6,517 bases of DNA, taken from NCBI GenBank assembly GCA_027483425.1, contig JAIXUR010000581.1, positions 1 through 6,517 on the forward strand, written 5' to 3'. The first letter of the stretch is position 1, and each line of letters begins with the position of its first letter. Of this stretch, positions 1-5,849 are shown piece by piece. Under the pieces are notes generated by a model, which ran no database searches, had not been told where the DNA came from, and saw only the letters and a list, made by a program, of their open reading frames with translations. Origin of the DNA: Cyanobacteriota bacterium. GTDB taxonomy: Bacteria; Cyanobacteriota; Cyanobacteriia; Phormidesmidales; Phormidesmidaceae. A program made the translations under genes and the position numbers.

Positions 1-2109
1 GTTACTGATGGTCAGGATGGTGCTGTCCGAGGTTTTACTGGTTGTTGCGGTGTAGCGGCGGTTGCTGTAGGTAAATTCGGTCTCTTGCCCAGGGGCGGGG
101 AGTGGGGTGAGGGGGTGAGGGGGTGAGGGGGTAGGGGGTGCGATCGCCGCTTCGGCTAACTCGGTCACTATCCCAGGCTCGGGCAGCTCTAGGGGTGGTA
201 TTCCCAGAGCAGAGCCTGGGCCACTGGACAGATTGGGGAGGGAGGGGCCGACGGGGCGGGGCGGGGGAGAAATTGGGGCGGCGGCGACGCTGGGGCGTCC
301 TTTTCCCTGGGTTCGGGTGGGTGTAGGCGCGTCTGCGGGGCGCACCCCTACTAGCTCTAGCTCAATACTGGTGGTGCCCTGCCACTCGTTTTGCTTCAGT
401 TTATAGGCCACATCTAGGTGGTTGGGCAGGGGGTAATATTCGCCCCAGCGCCAGGCGATCGCCTTAATAGTCCGATCGCTGCCCGCTTCGGCCAGCACCA
501 GCTTGAGGTGGTCGCGATTGCGGCCTACGGTCTGTTGCTCTAGCACCCGCACCTGGGGGGTCCAAAACACCGGGTCGGGGTTCTCAATGCCGCAGGGGTG
601 CAGGTGGTCGATCTGGTCAAACAGGGCCTGGTGAATGTCGGCCAGCTGGGCCTGGCCATCAATGTTGACCAGGGGCTTGAGTAGATCCACCGTCAGGGTC
701 TGGCAGGCGTAGTGGGAGAGGCGCGACTTGATCTGGCGCAGGTGCTTGGCCAAAAAGGAAAAGCCCCCGGCGGCCCGGTGACCACCAAACTTTTCCATCA
801 GGTCGTGGCAGGTTTGGAGGGCGGCAAACACATCAAACTCGGGAATGCCCCGAGCCGAGCCCCGAATTATCTTCTGATCGTCGTCTTCGTAGGTGCCGAT
901 GAACACGGGTACGCCGTAGCGTTCCACCAGCCGCGAGGCCACAATGCCAATCACGCCGTGGTGCCAGCCGGGCTGCACGACCACCAAGACCCGGTCTTGC
1001 TCAATATCAATGGCTCCCACTTGCCGCTGCTGCTCGCACCAGGCCACAGCCGCCTGCTCAATGGTCTGGCACAGGTCTTGGCGGGTAGCATTAATTTGCT
1101 CACACTGCATGGCCCGCTCCAGGGCCACCCCGACATCGTCGGTGGTGAGCAGATCAATCACAATCTGCGGTTCACTGATGCGGCCTACGGCATTGATGCG
1201 CGGCCCCAGGCGAAAGCCAATGTGTTCGGGTTTGAGGGGTTTGCTCTGGTCGGCCAGCCCCGCCACCTGAATCAGGGCCTGAATGCCAAAGAGGCGCGAT
1301 CGCGGCAGGAGCCCTAGCCCCCGGCGCACCCAGCGGCGGTTGACCCCCGTGAGCGGGGCCAGGTCAGCAATGGTGCCCAGGGTAAATAGCTCGAGCAGGG
1401 GCCCGGTGAGATCCTGGGTGCGCCCCAGGGCCTGGGCCAAACACACCGCCAGAATGTAGGCCACCCCCACCCCGGCCACCCCCCGGTAGGGCGAGGTTTC
1501 TGGCAGCAGCTTGGGGTTCAAGATTGCATTGGCGGGGGGCAGCTCGGGGGGAATGTCGTGGTGGTCGGTGATGATCACCGCTAGGCCCAGCGCCCGCGCC
1601 CGCTGAATGGGGGCCACCGCCGCAATGCCGTTATCGACGGTGAGAATGAGGCTAACCCCATCGGCGTAGCTGTCTTCAACGATGCGGGTATTGATGCCGT
1701 AGCCCTCGGCCATGCGGCTGGGAATGGTGTAGGTGACCTGGCCGCCCAGGGCTCGCAGGGCTCGCAGCAGGAGGGCGGTGCTGGTCATGCCGTCGGCGTC
1801 GTAGTCGCCACAGATGGCGATCGCCTGTTGAGTGTTGATCGCCTCGACCAGCAGCTCTAGGCTGGCGGTCAAATCGGGAAACTCGGCCAGGGGCGAGGGC
1901 AACTGCTGCCGCTCGGGGTCAAGAAAATCGGTCGCCTGGGCCGGGGTGGTAATCCCCCGGTTAATCAGCACCTGGGTGAGCAAGGGCGACAGCCCGGTGA
2001 CCTGGGCCAGGGATGTCGCTAGGGTGGCATTGGCTGTCGCCACCTGCCACCGCTGGCGCGGTAGACCAGCCGTGAGACTTGTGGTGGTGGTAGGTGGCGA
2101 CTCAGGCAC
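1..2109 (-). CDS. recJ: RecJ single-stranded-DNA-specific exonuclease (3' end beyond window)
   Basis: RecJ degrades single-stranded DNA 5' to 3' in the cytoplasm during recombination and mismatch or base-excision repair. The frame stays open for 703 codons to the window edge. Visible motifs are DYDADG (residues 102-107), VDNGI (D159) and TDHHD (DHH 182-184), which are metal ligands of the DHH domain. GGHRAAGG (GGH 442-444) marks the DHHA1 domain. An OB-like segment ends in NEWQGTTSIELELVGV (574-589). A proline-rich linker (about 590-672) follows, then the start of a further domain containing FTYSNRRYTA (from residue 679), which runs off the window. The GTG at 2107-2109 is the first start codon after an in-frame TAG and gives about 20 extra residues before the RWQV typical of RecJ N-termini. 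No clear ribosome site is visible, so the start is uncertain. The gene is divergent from mazE. Identification is firm. Confidence 0.95.
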   Translation of the reverse strand, partial: MPESPPTTTTSLTAGLPRQRWQVATANATLATSLAQVTGLSPLLTQVLINRGITTPAQATDFLDPERQQLPSPLAEFPDLTASLELLVEAINTQQAIAICGDYDADGMTSTALLLRALRALGGQVTYTIPSRMAEGYGINTRIVEDSYADGVSLILTVDNGIAAVAPIQRARALGLAVIITDHHDIPPELPPANAILNPKLLPETSPYRGVAGVGVAYILAVCLAQALGRTQDLTGPLLELFTLGTIADLAPLTGVNRRWVRRGLGLLPRSRLFGIQALIQVAGLADQSKPLKPEHIGFRLGPRINAVGRISEPQIVIDLLTTDDVGVALERAMQCEQINATRQDLCQTIEQAAVAWCEQQRQVGAIDIEQDRVLVVVQPGWHHGVIGIVASRLVERYGVPVFIGTYEDDDQKIIRGSARGIPEFDVFAALQTCHDLMEKFGGHRAAGGFSFLAKHLRQIKSRLSHYACQTLTVDLLKPLVNIDGQAQLADIHQALFDQIDHLHPCGIENPDPVFWTPQVRVLEQQTVGRNRDHLKLVLAEAGSDRTIKAIAWRWGEYYPLPNHLDVAYKLKQNEWQGTTSIELELVGVRPADAPTPTRTQGKGRPSVAAAPISPPPRPVGPSLPNLSSGPGSALGIPPLELPEPGIVTELAEAAIAPPTPSPPHPLTPLPAPGQETEFTYSNRRYTATTSKTSDSTILTISN
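108..138. repeat. 8-bp G-rich tandem repeat inside recJ (TGAGGGGG x3 plus TAGGGGG)
   Basis: Three perfect TGAGGGGG units (108-131) are followed by a degenerate TAGGGGG (132-138). The sequence falls in the proline-rich linker of recJ, around residues 658-668, and reads as Pro/Ser/His/Leu/Thr on the coding strand. Four G5 runs, preceded by a G4 run, are separated by 2-3 bases, an arrangement with strong G-quadruplex potential on the plus strand (the recJ template strand). The unit length is not a multiple of three, so gain or loss of one unit would shift the recJ frame downstream. Tract and frame are read directly; quadruplex formation and length variation are inference. Confidence 0.85.
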
Positions 2110-2220
2110 AGCACTGGAGCACTAGATCAGATGAACGTATCATAGCTGGAGATTCCAGTTCGGTTAAACGAGGCCACACTCCAATAGAGAAGCATAATTC
2201 AGTGTGATTGCTCCCGACCA

Positions 2221-2250
2221 TTGCCAATGGCTCGGTCGAGTCGCTACACT
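2221..2250 (+). promoter_or_regulatory. Candidate sigma-70-type promoter for mazE
   Basis: A TTGCCA box (2221-2226) lies 18 bp ahead of TACACT (2245-2250). This is a fair match to the -35 and -10 consensus and would place the transcription start near 2257, about 70 bases before the mazE ATG. An alternative -10, TATACA (2265-2270), lacks a good -35 partner. Pattern match only. Confidence 0.35.
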
Positions 2251-2254
2251 GTAG

Positions 2255-2282
2255 ATACTCTGTATATACACCTCTTCAGAGG
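2255..2282. promoter_or_regulatory. Two palindromes upstream of mazE, possible autoregulatory operator
   Basis: ATAC-TCT-GTAT (2255-2265) and CCTCT-TC-AGAGG (2271-2282) are short perfect inverted repeats just downstream of the candidate promoter. MazE and MazE-MazF complexes commonly repress their own operon by binding palindromes over the promoter, so these are reasonable operator candidates. The second could instead form a weak hairpin in the mRNA leader. Assignment is by position and symmetry only. Confidence 0.3.
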
Positions 2283-2327
2283 GGTTGGATCGCAGGAATC
2301 CAGTTAGCCTATAGGTAGGTTTCAACG

Positions 2328-2570
2328 ATGGTTGCAACAGTTGCCAAGTGGGGGAATAGTTTAGCCGTTCGGATTCCCCAGCATGTGGTCAAAGAGATTC
2401 AGCTAACTGAAGGTGCCGAGGTCGATCTTGTTGTAATCGATGGCAATCTCGTGATCAAGCCTAGACCCCGTAGGCGCTATTCCCTAGATGAGTTAATTGC
2501 TGCTATCACACCTGAGAATCTGCACTCAGAGGTTGAGAGTGGAGCCGCTGTGGGGAATGAGGTTTGGTAG
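2328..2570 (+). CDS. mazE: MazE-type antitoxin (AbrB/SpoVT swapped-hairpin fold)
   Basis: This is an 80-residue antitoxin that should bind DNA through its N-terminal half and neutralise MazF RNase through its C-terminal tail. The N-terminus, VAKWGNSLAVRIPQHVVKEI (residues 4-23), is the classic MazE/AbrB signature (K-W-G-N-S-L-A-x-R-I-P), followed by the hydrophobic strands of the swapped hairpin (DLVVIDGNLVIKP). The acidic tail, YSLDELIAAITPENLHSEVE and then AVGNEVW, matches the toxin-binding end of MazE proteins. The ATG at 2328 follows an AGGTAGG (2313-2319) by 8 bases. The gene looks intact, but the toxin gene that overlaps its last codons is destroyed by an insertion sequence, which leaves an orphan antitoxin that may still act as a repressor. 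Family assignment is firm; present-day function is inferred. Confidence 0.93.
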   Translation: MVATVAKWGNSLAVRIPQHVVKEIQLTEGAEVDLVVIDGNLVIKPRPRRRYSLDELIAAITPENLHSEVESGAAVGNEVW

Positions 2571-2617
2571 CTTCAGTCGATCGCTATATTCCAGACCGGG
2601 GGCACATCGTTTATTTA
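2564..2617 (+). pseudogene. mazF: 5' fragment of MazF toxin gene, cut by IS insertion
   Basis: MazF (PemK/Kid family) toxins are sequence-specific endoribonucleases of about 110 residues. Starting at TTG (2564-2566), which overlaps the end of mazE, the frame reads MVASVDRYIPDRGHIVYL, the usual opening of cyanobacterial MazF proteins (compare the common V-x-R-Y-x-P-D-R-G-D-I-V-W-L). TTG is the only possible start because an in-frame TGA lies at 2558-2560. After codon 18 (Leu, TTA 2615-2617) the sequence enters the terminal inverted repeat of an IS5-superfamily element. The expected continuation, including the conserved G-H-E-Q region, is missing, and I did not find it to the right of the element. 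Read-through into the IS gives a 50-codon chimera ending at 2716, which has lost most of the toxin fold and is presumably inactive. Confidence 0.85.
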
Positions 2618-2632
2618 GGGTTTACTGAAAAA
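2618..2632 (+). repeat. Left terminal inverted repeat of the IS5-type element
   Basis: GGGTTTACTGAAAAA matches the right end, read on the opposite strand, at 13 of 15 positions. It marks the junction with the mazF fragment. Confidence 0.8.
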
Positions 2633-2662
2633 ATCAGTGAGAACTGGAAATCGTCTTTTGGA

Positions 2663-4240
2663 TTAGGCCAACCATCGATCTTGCCAGCAAGGCCATCCAC
2701 CGCCCCTTCCCACTAGTCCGTGAACGCCGCTGAGTACCCTGAGCCTACAGGCTCCTTTGGCGGCATAGCAGCGTCTGAACGAGGCAAAAAATAAAAAGAG
2801 CGGTCGGAGCCGCCGCTCCAAATTCATCACCAGAACCGTAATGGCCATGGCGGTGGCGGCCGTGTGAGGAAGTTTTGCCATTACCCGGTTCAGACTAAAG
2901 CGACGTTTGCCCTGCCCAAACTTGCCCTCAATGGCATTGCGAATCCGGGCATCCTGTTGGGCTTGACGCTCAAGGGCGGGTTGGGCGGTAGCAGCCGGTC
3001 GCCCTAGGGGTGGCCCACTGAGGCGAATCCCTCGCGCCTTGCACCACTGGCGGTTAGCGCGGGTGCGATAGATCGCGTCGGCGTGGACCGATTCTGGATA
3101 GACCCCAAAGCGGTCTTTGTAGCGTTCGACCTGCTGAGGCAAGTCGAGGGCTTCATTGAACGCCTCCCAATTGAGATGGTCGATGAAGCAAAAGCCCTGA
3201 ACACAGCTGACGGCCAGTTTGGCCCCAAACTCGACCGGGGTTCCCGCTTTGCCCCGCACGATGGGGCGGACGTGGGGTTGAGCCAGACTGACAATGCGAT
3301 GCTCAACCCGATGGTGGCGCTGGTGATACATCAGCCACTGCTGACGGTAGACCTCTTGAATCACCAGCAACCGCTGGTACCAAAAGCCCGCCAACACCTC
3401 AAACTGGGCCCCCGCTGCGACGACCTGTCGAATCTGCCCCAGGTTGCGACGCAGGTATCGCAGTTGCTGGCCAATCGCCTTGCGAATCTGCCGACGGCTC
3501 GGACGGCGCTGCTTGGCCACTTTAAGAAAGTTTCGGCGGGCCTGTTGCCGGTATGTACGGGGCTTACGCTGCCCCGGTTGACGCATCGTGGCCCAGAGCT
3601 GATCCAAGATCCGTTCACTGCTGGCTCTGGCTTGGTTGAGCAGATGCAAGTCCGTGGGATAGTGGATGTCGGCTGGAGCCACCGTCGCATCCAACAGCAG
3701 TTGACCTTGATTGGGCGGGTCGTCATCCGCCGACGACGGGCCAGCGTCATCGGCGGCGTTGTCGCTCGGATCCACCTCGCTCGAGGCGGGGGGAGTGGCC
3801 TCAGCCTCCGTAACTTCCACAGACGCCGCCCCCGGCACTAAGACGGCCTCCACCACCGCCTCGTTCACCTGGTTCACGAACGACAAGCTCAATCGCTGGC
3901 GAAAGTGCGTCATCATTGACGCGTCAAACGGCGCTCGGTCACTGTACTCGGACAGCCCCAAAAAGTACTGCAAGTATGGGTTCTCCCGCACCTGCTCCAC
4001 CGTCTCTTCATCACTCACTCCCAGCCGCTCTTTGATTATCAAGGCTCCCAGCGCCATCCGAAACGACTTCGCGGGTGCCCCTCGACCCTCGCTGAACTGC
4101 GCGGCATAGCTCGACTCAAACGCCTCCCACGGAATCATCGCCGCCAGTTTCACCCAGCGATTCTCCCCCGATAGCTTGCCCCCAAATGGCAAGTAGAAGT
4201 TCTCAAAACTCAGTTGACCTGGGCTCGTTTGGCGGTACAT
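2663..4240 (-). CDS. IS5-superfamily DDE transposase
   Basis: This 525-residue transposase catalyses cut-and-paste or copy-type movement of its element by DDE (RNase H-fold) chemistry. The N-terminal domain (about residues 1-120) has the DUF772-like pattern QLSFENFYLPFGGKL, then KSFRMALGALIIKERLG and the FDASMMTHFRQRL motif. An acidic, disorder-prone linker (about 143-178, rich in Asp, Ser, Ala and Pro) leads to the catalytic core. The likely triad is D184 (LLLDATVAPADIHYPTD), D388 (PESVHADAIYR) and E438 (RNAIEGKFGQGKRRF). PIVRGKAGTPVEFGAKL (about 326-342) is also typical of these cyanobacterial transposases. The start is ATG at 4238-4240; only a weak ribosome site is seen. The stop is 45 bases inside the left IS end. 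The frame is intact, so the element may be active. A large antisense open frame across it is a shadow. Confidence 0.92.
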   Translation of the reverse strand: MYRQTSPGQLSFENFYLPFGGKLSGENRWVKLAAMIPWEAFESSYAAQFSEGRGAPAKSFRMALGALIIKERLGVSDEETVEQVRENPYLQYFLGLSEYSDRAPFDASMMTHFRQRLSLSFVNQVNEAVVEAVLVPGAASVEVTEAEATPPASSEVDPSDNAADDAGPSSADDDPPNQGQLLLDATVAPADIHYPTDLHLLNQARASSERILDQLWATMRQPGQRKPRTYRQQARRNFLKVAKQRRPSRRQIRKAIGQQLRYLRRNLGQIRQVVAAGAQFEVLAGFWYQRLLVIQEVYRQQWLMYHQRHHRVEHRIVSLAQPHVRPIVRGKAGTPVEFGAKLAVSCVQGFCFIDHLNWEAFNEALDLPQQVERYKDRFGVYPESVHADAIYRTRANRQWCKARGIRLSGPPLGRPAATAQPALERQAQQDARIRNAIEGKFGQGKRRFSLNRVMAKLPHTAATAMAITVLVMNLERRLRPLFLFFASFRRCYAAKGACRLRVLSGVHGLVGRGGGWPCWQDRWLA

Positions 4241-4342
4241 CGGTCTCTGCGTCCAAGGATTTCAGCGGCAGTGCACAATTTTCCTTGCACTTTAGCAGCT
4301 CTCAACCACGCCGAATCACCCTTGTTGCTTCGCTTTGAGCAC

Positions 4343-4357
4343 TTTTTCAGCAAGCCC
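4343..4357 (-). repeat. Right terminal inverted repeat of the IS5-type element
   Basis: On the minus strand this reads GGGCTTGCTGAAAAA, which pairs with the left end with two mismatches. The 100 or so bases between here and the transposase ATG hold no gene. A short inverted repeat, GTGCA/TGCAC (4271-4275 and 4286-4290), lies there and is of unknown meaning. Confidence 0.8.
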
Positions 4358-4362
4358 TACTT

Positions 4363-4424
4363 AAGATTTGTTTGTCCAGATCAACCTGGGCAACTATATC
4401 AATCGCCAAGGAGTGATATTGACA
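4363..4424 (+). pseudogene. 3' remnant of a gene paralogous to the downstream helical-repeat gene
   Basis: In the frame starting at 4365 this reads DLFVQINLGNYINRQGVILT. That closely matches residues 89-108 of the next gene (DLFIQINLRNYLDRQGVTLT). At DNA level, 4367-4424 and 4705-4762 agree at about 47 of 58 positions, a 338-bp offset with mostly silent differences. It is therefore the tail of a diverged tandem paralog, cut on its left by the IS5-type element. After the match it runs out of frame into the start of the next gene and ends at a TAA about 40 bases later. Not a functional gene. Confidence 0.75.
4408..4413 (+). promoter_or_regulatory. Shine-Dalgarno-like AAGGAG upstream of the helical-repeat gene
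   Basis: AAGGAG lies within the paralog remnant. It is 4 and 10 bases before in-frame ATT codons (4418 and 4424), but 25 bases before the first ATG (4439), too far for normal initiation there. It therefore bears on which start is used. It is also simply part of the remnant's CGCCAAGGAGTG coding sequence, so it may be coincidental. Confidence 0.3.
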
Positions 4425-4438
4425 TTCACCGGCAAGCG

Positions 4439-4792
4439 ATGGATTTGGCCGAGCAGGCCGACCTAAAAAGGCTGCGCGGAGATACGTCCCAGGTTCAGGA
4501 TCTGCTGCGGCAAGCGTTGGAATTAGAGGCCGAGGCAGCGGGCATGGTGGCTAATGATGTGACGGCTGAGCCGACCCGCTCTGTCCTACATCGTAGTGCG
4601 GCAACCCTAGCTGTCGAGTGTGGCGAGTTGTCCTTGGCAGAAAAACTAATCGCCAGGGCTTTGGCCGGTGCGCCTCCCTCGGATATCGCCGCAGAGTTAA
4701 AAGACTTATTTATCCAGATTAACCTGCGCAACTATCTCGATCGCCAAGGGGTGACGCTGACAGAAGACCAGTTGCAGCTTTTATCGCGTTGA
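4439..4792 (+). CDS. Small all-helical, TPR-like protein of unknown function
   Basis: This is a 117-residue predicted soluble protein with no signal peptide or membrane segment. I do not recognise a named family. The sequence looks like TPR-type helical hairpins. The first covers about residues 1-36 (MDLAEQADLKRLRGD..LLRQALELEAEAAGM). The second covers about 45-80, with EPTRSVLHRSAATLAVECGE and then AEKLIARALAG, which has TPR spacing of small residues. The tail, DLFIQINLRNYLDRQGVTLT, is shared with the remnant just upstream, so the locus once held tandem paralogs. ATG 4439 is the first ordinary start in frame, but the good AAGGAG (4408-4413) is 25 bases away. The residues between (IDIHRQA) look like part of the protein, so an ATT start at 4418 or 4424, or a lost start, is possible. 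The stop is only 17 bases from the stop of the convergent gene. Confidence 0.7.
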   Translation: MDLAEQADLKRLRGDTSQVQDLLRQALELEAEAAGMVANDVTAEPTRSVLHRSAATLAVECGELSLAEKLIARALAGAPPSDIAAELKDLFIQINLRNYLDRQGVTLTEDQLQLLSR

Positions 4793-4799
4793 TCGAGCT

Positions 4800-4807
4800 G
4801 CGATCGC
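4800..4807. repeat. HIP1 palindrome GCGATCGC between convergent genes
   Basis: This is the highly iterated cyanobacterial octamer, located between the stop of the helical-repeat gene and the stop of the interrupted minus-strand gene. Four further perfect copies lie in recJ (140-147, 455-462, 1296-1303, 1817-1824). None was seen in either insertion sequence. No strong rho-independent terminator was seen in this convergent gap. Confidence 0.85.
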
Positions 4808-4885
4808 CCTCAACTGGCCAACAACTTCCCCTGGCCCTGAATGCGGTCGCACCACTGCTGAGCCAGCGCCGCCATCTCTTGGCGC

Positions 4886-4888
4886 TTA
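4886..4888. repeat. Left copy of TTA target-site duplication
   Basis: TTA directly abuts the left end of the ISAzo13-like element and is repeated at 6248-6250. A single TTA (TAA on the coding strand) is needed to rebuild the interrupted gene, which confirms a 3-bp duplication. Confidence 0.8.
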
Positions 4889-4914
4889 GAGGCTGTAAAA
4901 GAATAAGGTCATGG
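4889..4914 (+). repeat. Left terminal inverted repeat of the ISAzo13-like element
   Basis: This begins GAGGCTGTAAA and ends TCATGG. It matches the right end apart from about six positions. The stop codon of the transposase (4909-4911) lies within it. Confidence 0.75.
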
Positions 4915-5841
4915 AACTAGGGATTCTGTTTCCCGTGGATGAATGATGTAGTTCCACTGGGGACAGATCTTGCGACGAGAAATATTGAGGTCTGCCATCT
5001 GAGCATCCGAGACTTTGACCTTGGTCGGGTAATGGCCTTTGAGTAAGGTGGCTTTAACCTTTAGCCCCGTTTGAGTCGACGTGCCTCGAATCAGCGCCGT
5101 CATCATCGCCAACGACCGCAGAGGCTTGCCGGCCCAATTGATTGAGATTGAACTGAATAAGCGATGTTCAATGGGATTCCATTTTGAGGCCCCCGAGGGA
5201 TAATGACAGACCATAATTTGGAGATGATAACAATCTGCCAGCAACTGCAACTGCCGTTTCCAGTTGCGGACTCGGTAGCCGTTGGCCCCACCAGCATCAC
5301 AGAGAATCAGCACTTTACTCTCATCAGCGAACCGGGGACGATCCGTGCGCCGATACCACCGCTCAATCGCATCAACCGCAAAGTCAGCCGTGTCCCCACT
5401 GGTGCCTAAGTAAACATAGCCTTGATTGTGAACCAGATCATAAATCCCGTAGGGCACCGCTCGGGCCACCGCATCTTGGGCAAAGTCGTGGTCATTGACC
5501 TGTTCTGCCTGCTGGCACCAGGTTGCTCCGGCATTCTTAAAGTTGCCAATCAATTCCTTCTTCTTGGTATCCACGCTGATGACAGGATGTCCTGCCTCTA
5601 TAAAGCGCCGTTTCACCCGCTTGATGTAGCGAAACTGCTGGTCTCGTTGAGGATGCTGAGTGCGGGCAATAGACTTGCGATTGGCCTTGAGAGAGTACCT
5701 TTGTCGCTTCAGCAGACGACCGACACTGGTATGGCTAATGAGCACACCGATGCCGACCAGAGTGGCTTGCAGGTGACGCAGACTGTGCCGTATCCACTTG
5801 CACGGACCGCAGGGGTCTCCTGCCGTTTCCTCATCCACCAT
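4909..5841 (-). CDS. ISAzo13-like transposase, catalytic part (downstream frame)
   Basis: This segment holds the DDE catalytic core. Counting from the ATG at 5839-5841, the likely catalytic residues are D91 (VISVDTKKKELIGNFKNAG), D182 (LILCDAGGANGYRVRNWK) and E225 (SKWNPIEHRLFS). All three contexts are characteristic of ISAzo13 transposases. The frame is open upstream of this ATG to the A7 run at 5872-5878 (VAGLEFTLTR precedes the Met), so the natural product is probably a fusion with the upstream frame made by -1 frameshifting. That would give about 422 residues, with the triad near 203, 294 and 337. Independent initiation at 5841 lacks an evident strong ribosome site. The core has no internal stops, so the element is potentially active if frameshifting occurs. 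Confidence 0.88.
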   Translation of the reverse strand: MVDEETAGDPCGPCKWIRHSLRHLQATLVGIGVLISHTSVGRLLKRQRYSLKANRKSIARTQHPQRDQQFRYIKRVKRRFIEAGHPVISVDTKKKELIGNFKNAGATWCQQAEQVNDHDFAQDAVARAVPYGIYDLVHNQGYVYLGTSGDTADFAVDAIERWYRRTDRPRFADESKVLILCDAGGANGYRVRNWKRQLQLLADCYHLQIMVCHYPSGASKWNPIEHRLFSSISINWAGKPLRSLAMMTALIRGTSTQTGLKVKATLLKGHYPTKVKVSDAQMADLNISRRKICPQWNYIIHPRETESLVP

Positions 5842-5849
5842 TCGGGTTA

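Larger units (their letters stand above)
2110..2327. other. Divergent intergenic region between recJ and mazE
   Basis: This 218-bp, relatively AT-rich gap separates the recJ start (leftward) from the mazE start (rightward), so it should hold both promoters. On the mazE side a candidate promoter and two short palindromes can be pointed to and are listed separately. No convincing recJ promoter or RNA gene was recognised. Confidence 0.6.
2618..4357 (-). mobile_element. Complete IS5-superfamily insertion sequence
   Basis: This 1740-bp element carries one transposase gene and ends in imperfect inverted repeats. The left end reads GGGTTTACTGAAAAA and the right end, on the reverse strand, GGGCTTGCTGAAAAA. 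TA is present immediately outside both ends, so the boundary could be extended by two bases or TA could be a minimal duplication. No longer target duplication is visible. The two flanks belong to different genes (mazF on the left, a helical-repeat gene remnant on the right), which argues for recombination between copies or an adjacent deletion after insertion. The first bases resemble IS903/IS5-type ends. Assignment to a subgroup (IS1182-like or other) is not secure by eye. Confidence 0.85.

Noticed and set aside
101..138. CRISPR-like repeat array
   Set aside because: The units are 8 bp and contiguous, with no spacers; it is a simple tandem repeat in a coding region.
712..1317. 201-codon open frame on the plus strand
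   Set aside because: It is antisense to recJ, whose minus-strand frame contains all RecJ motifs. GC-rich coding DNA often leaves such shadows.
3083..3841. 252-codon open frame on the plus strand
   Set aside because: It is antisense to the IS5-type transposase catalytic region and encodes nothing recognisable.
4271..4290. Inverted repeat GTGCA/TGCAC in the IS leader as a terminator or operator
   Set aside because: A five-base stem with a ten-base loop and no T-run is too weak to assign.
4335..4367. Outward promoter from the right IS end driving the helical-repeat gene
   Set aside because: TTGAGC (4335-4340) has no good -10 at normal spacing. TAAGAT (4362-4367) is too far away, and no good -35 pairs with it.
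4358..4424. Right flank of the IS5-type element as the remainder of mazF
   Set aside because: A frame reading LRFVCPDQPGQ loosely recalls the MazF region after IVYL. However, the same DNA matches the tail of the helical-repeat gene over 58 bases in another frame, which is far stronger.
4214..4438. Longer N-terminus for the helical-repeat gene starting at ATG 4214
   Set aside because: This extension would begin inside the IS5-type element, antisense to the transposase start, and run through its terminal repeat. It is not part of the protein.
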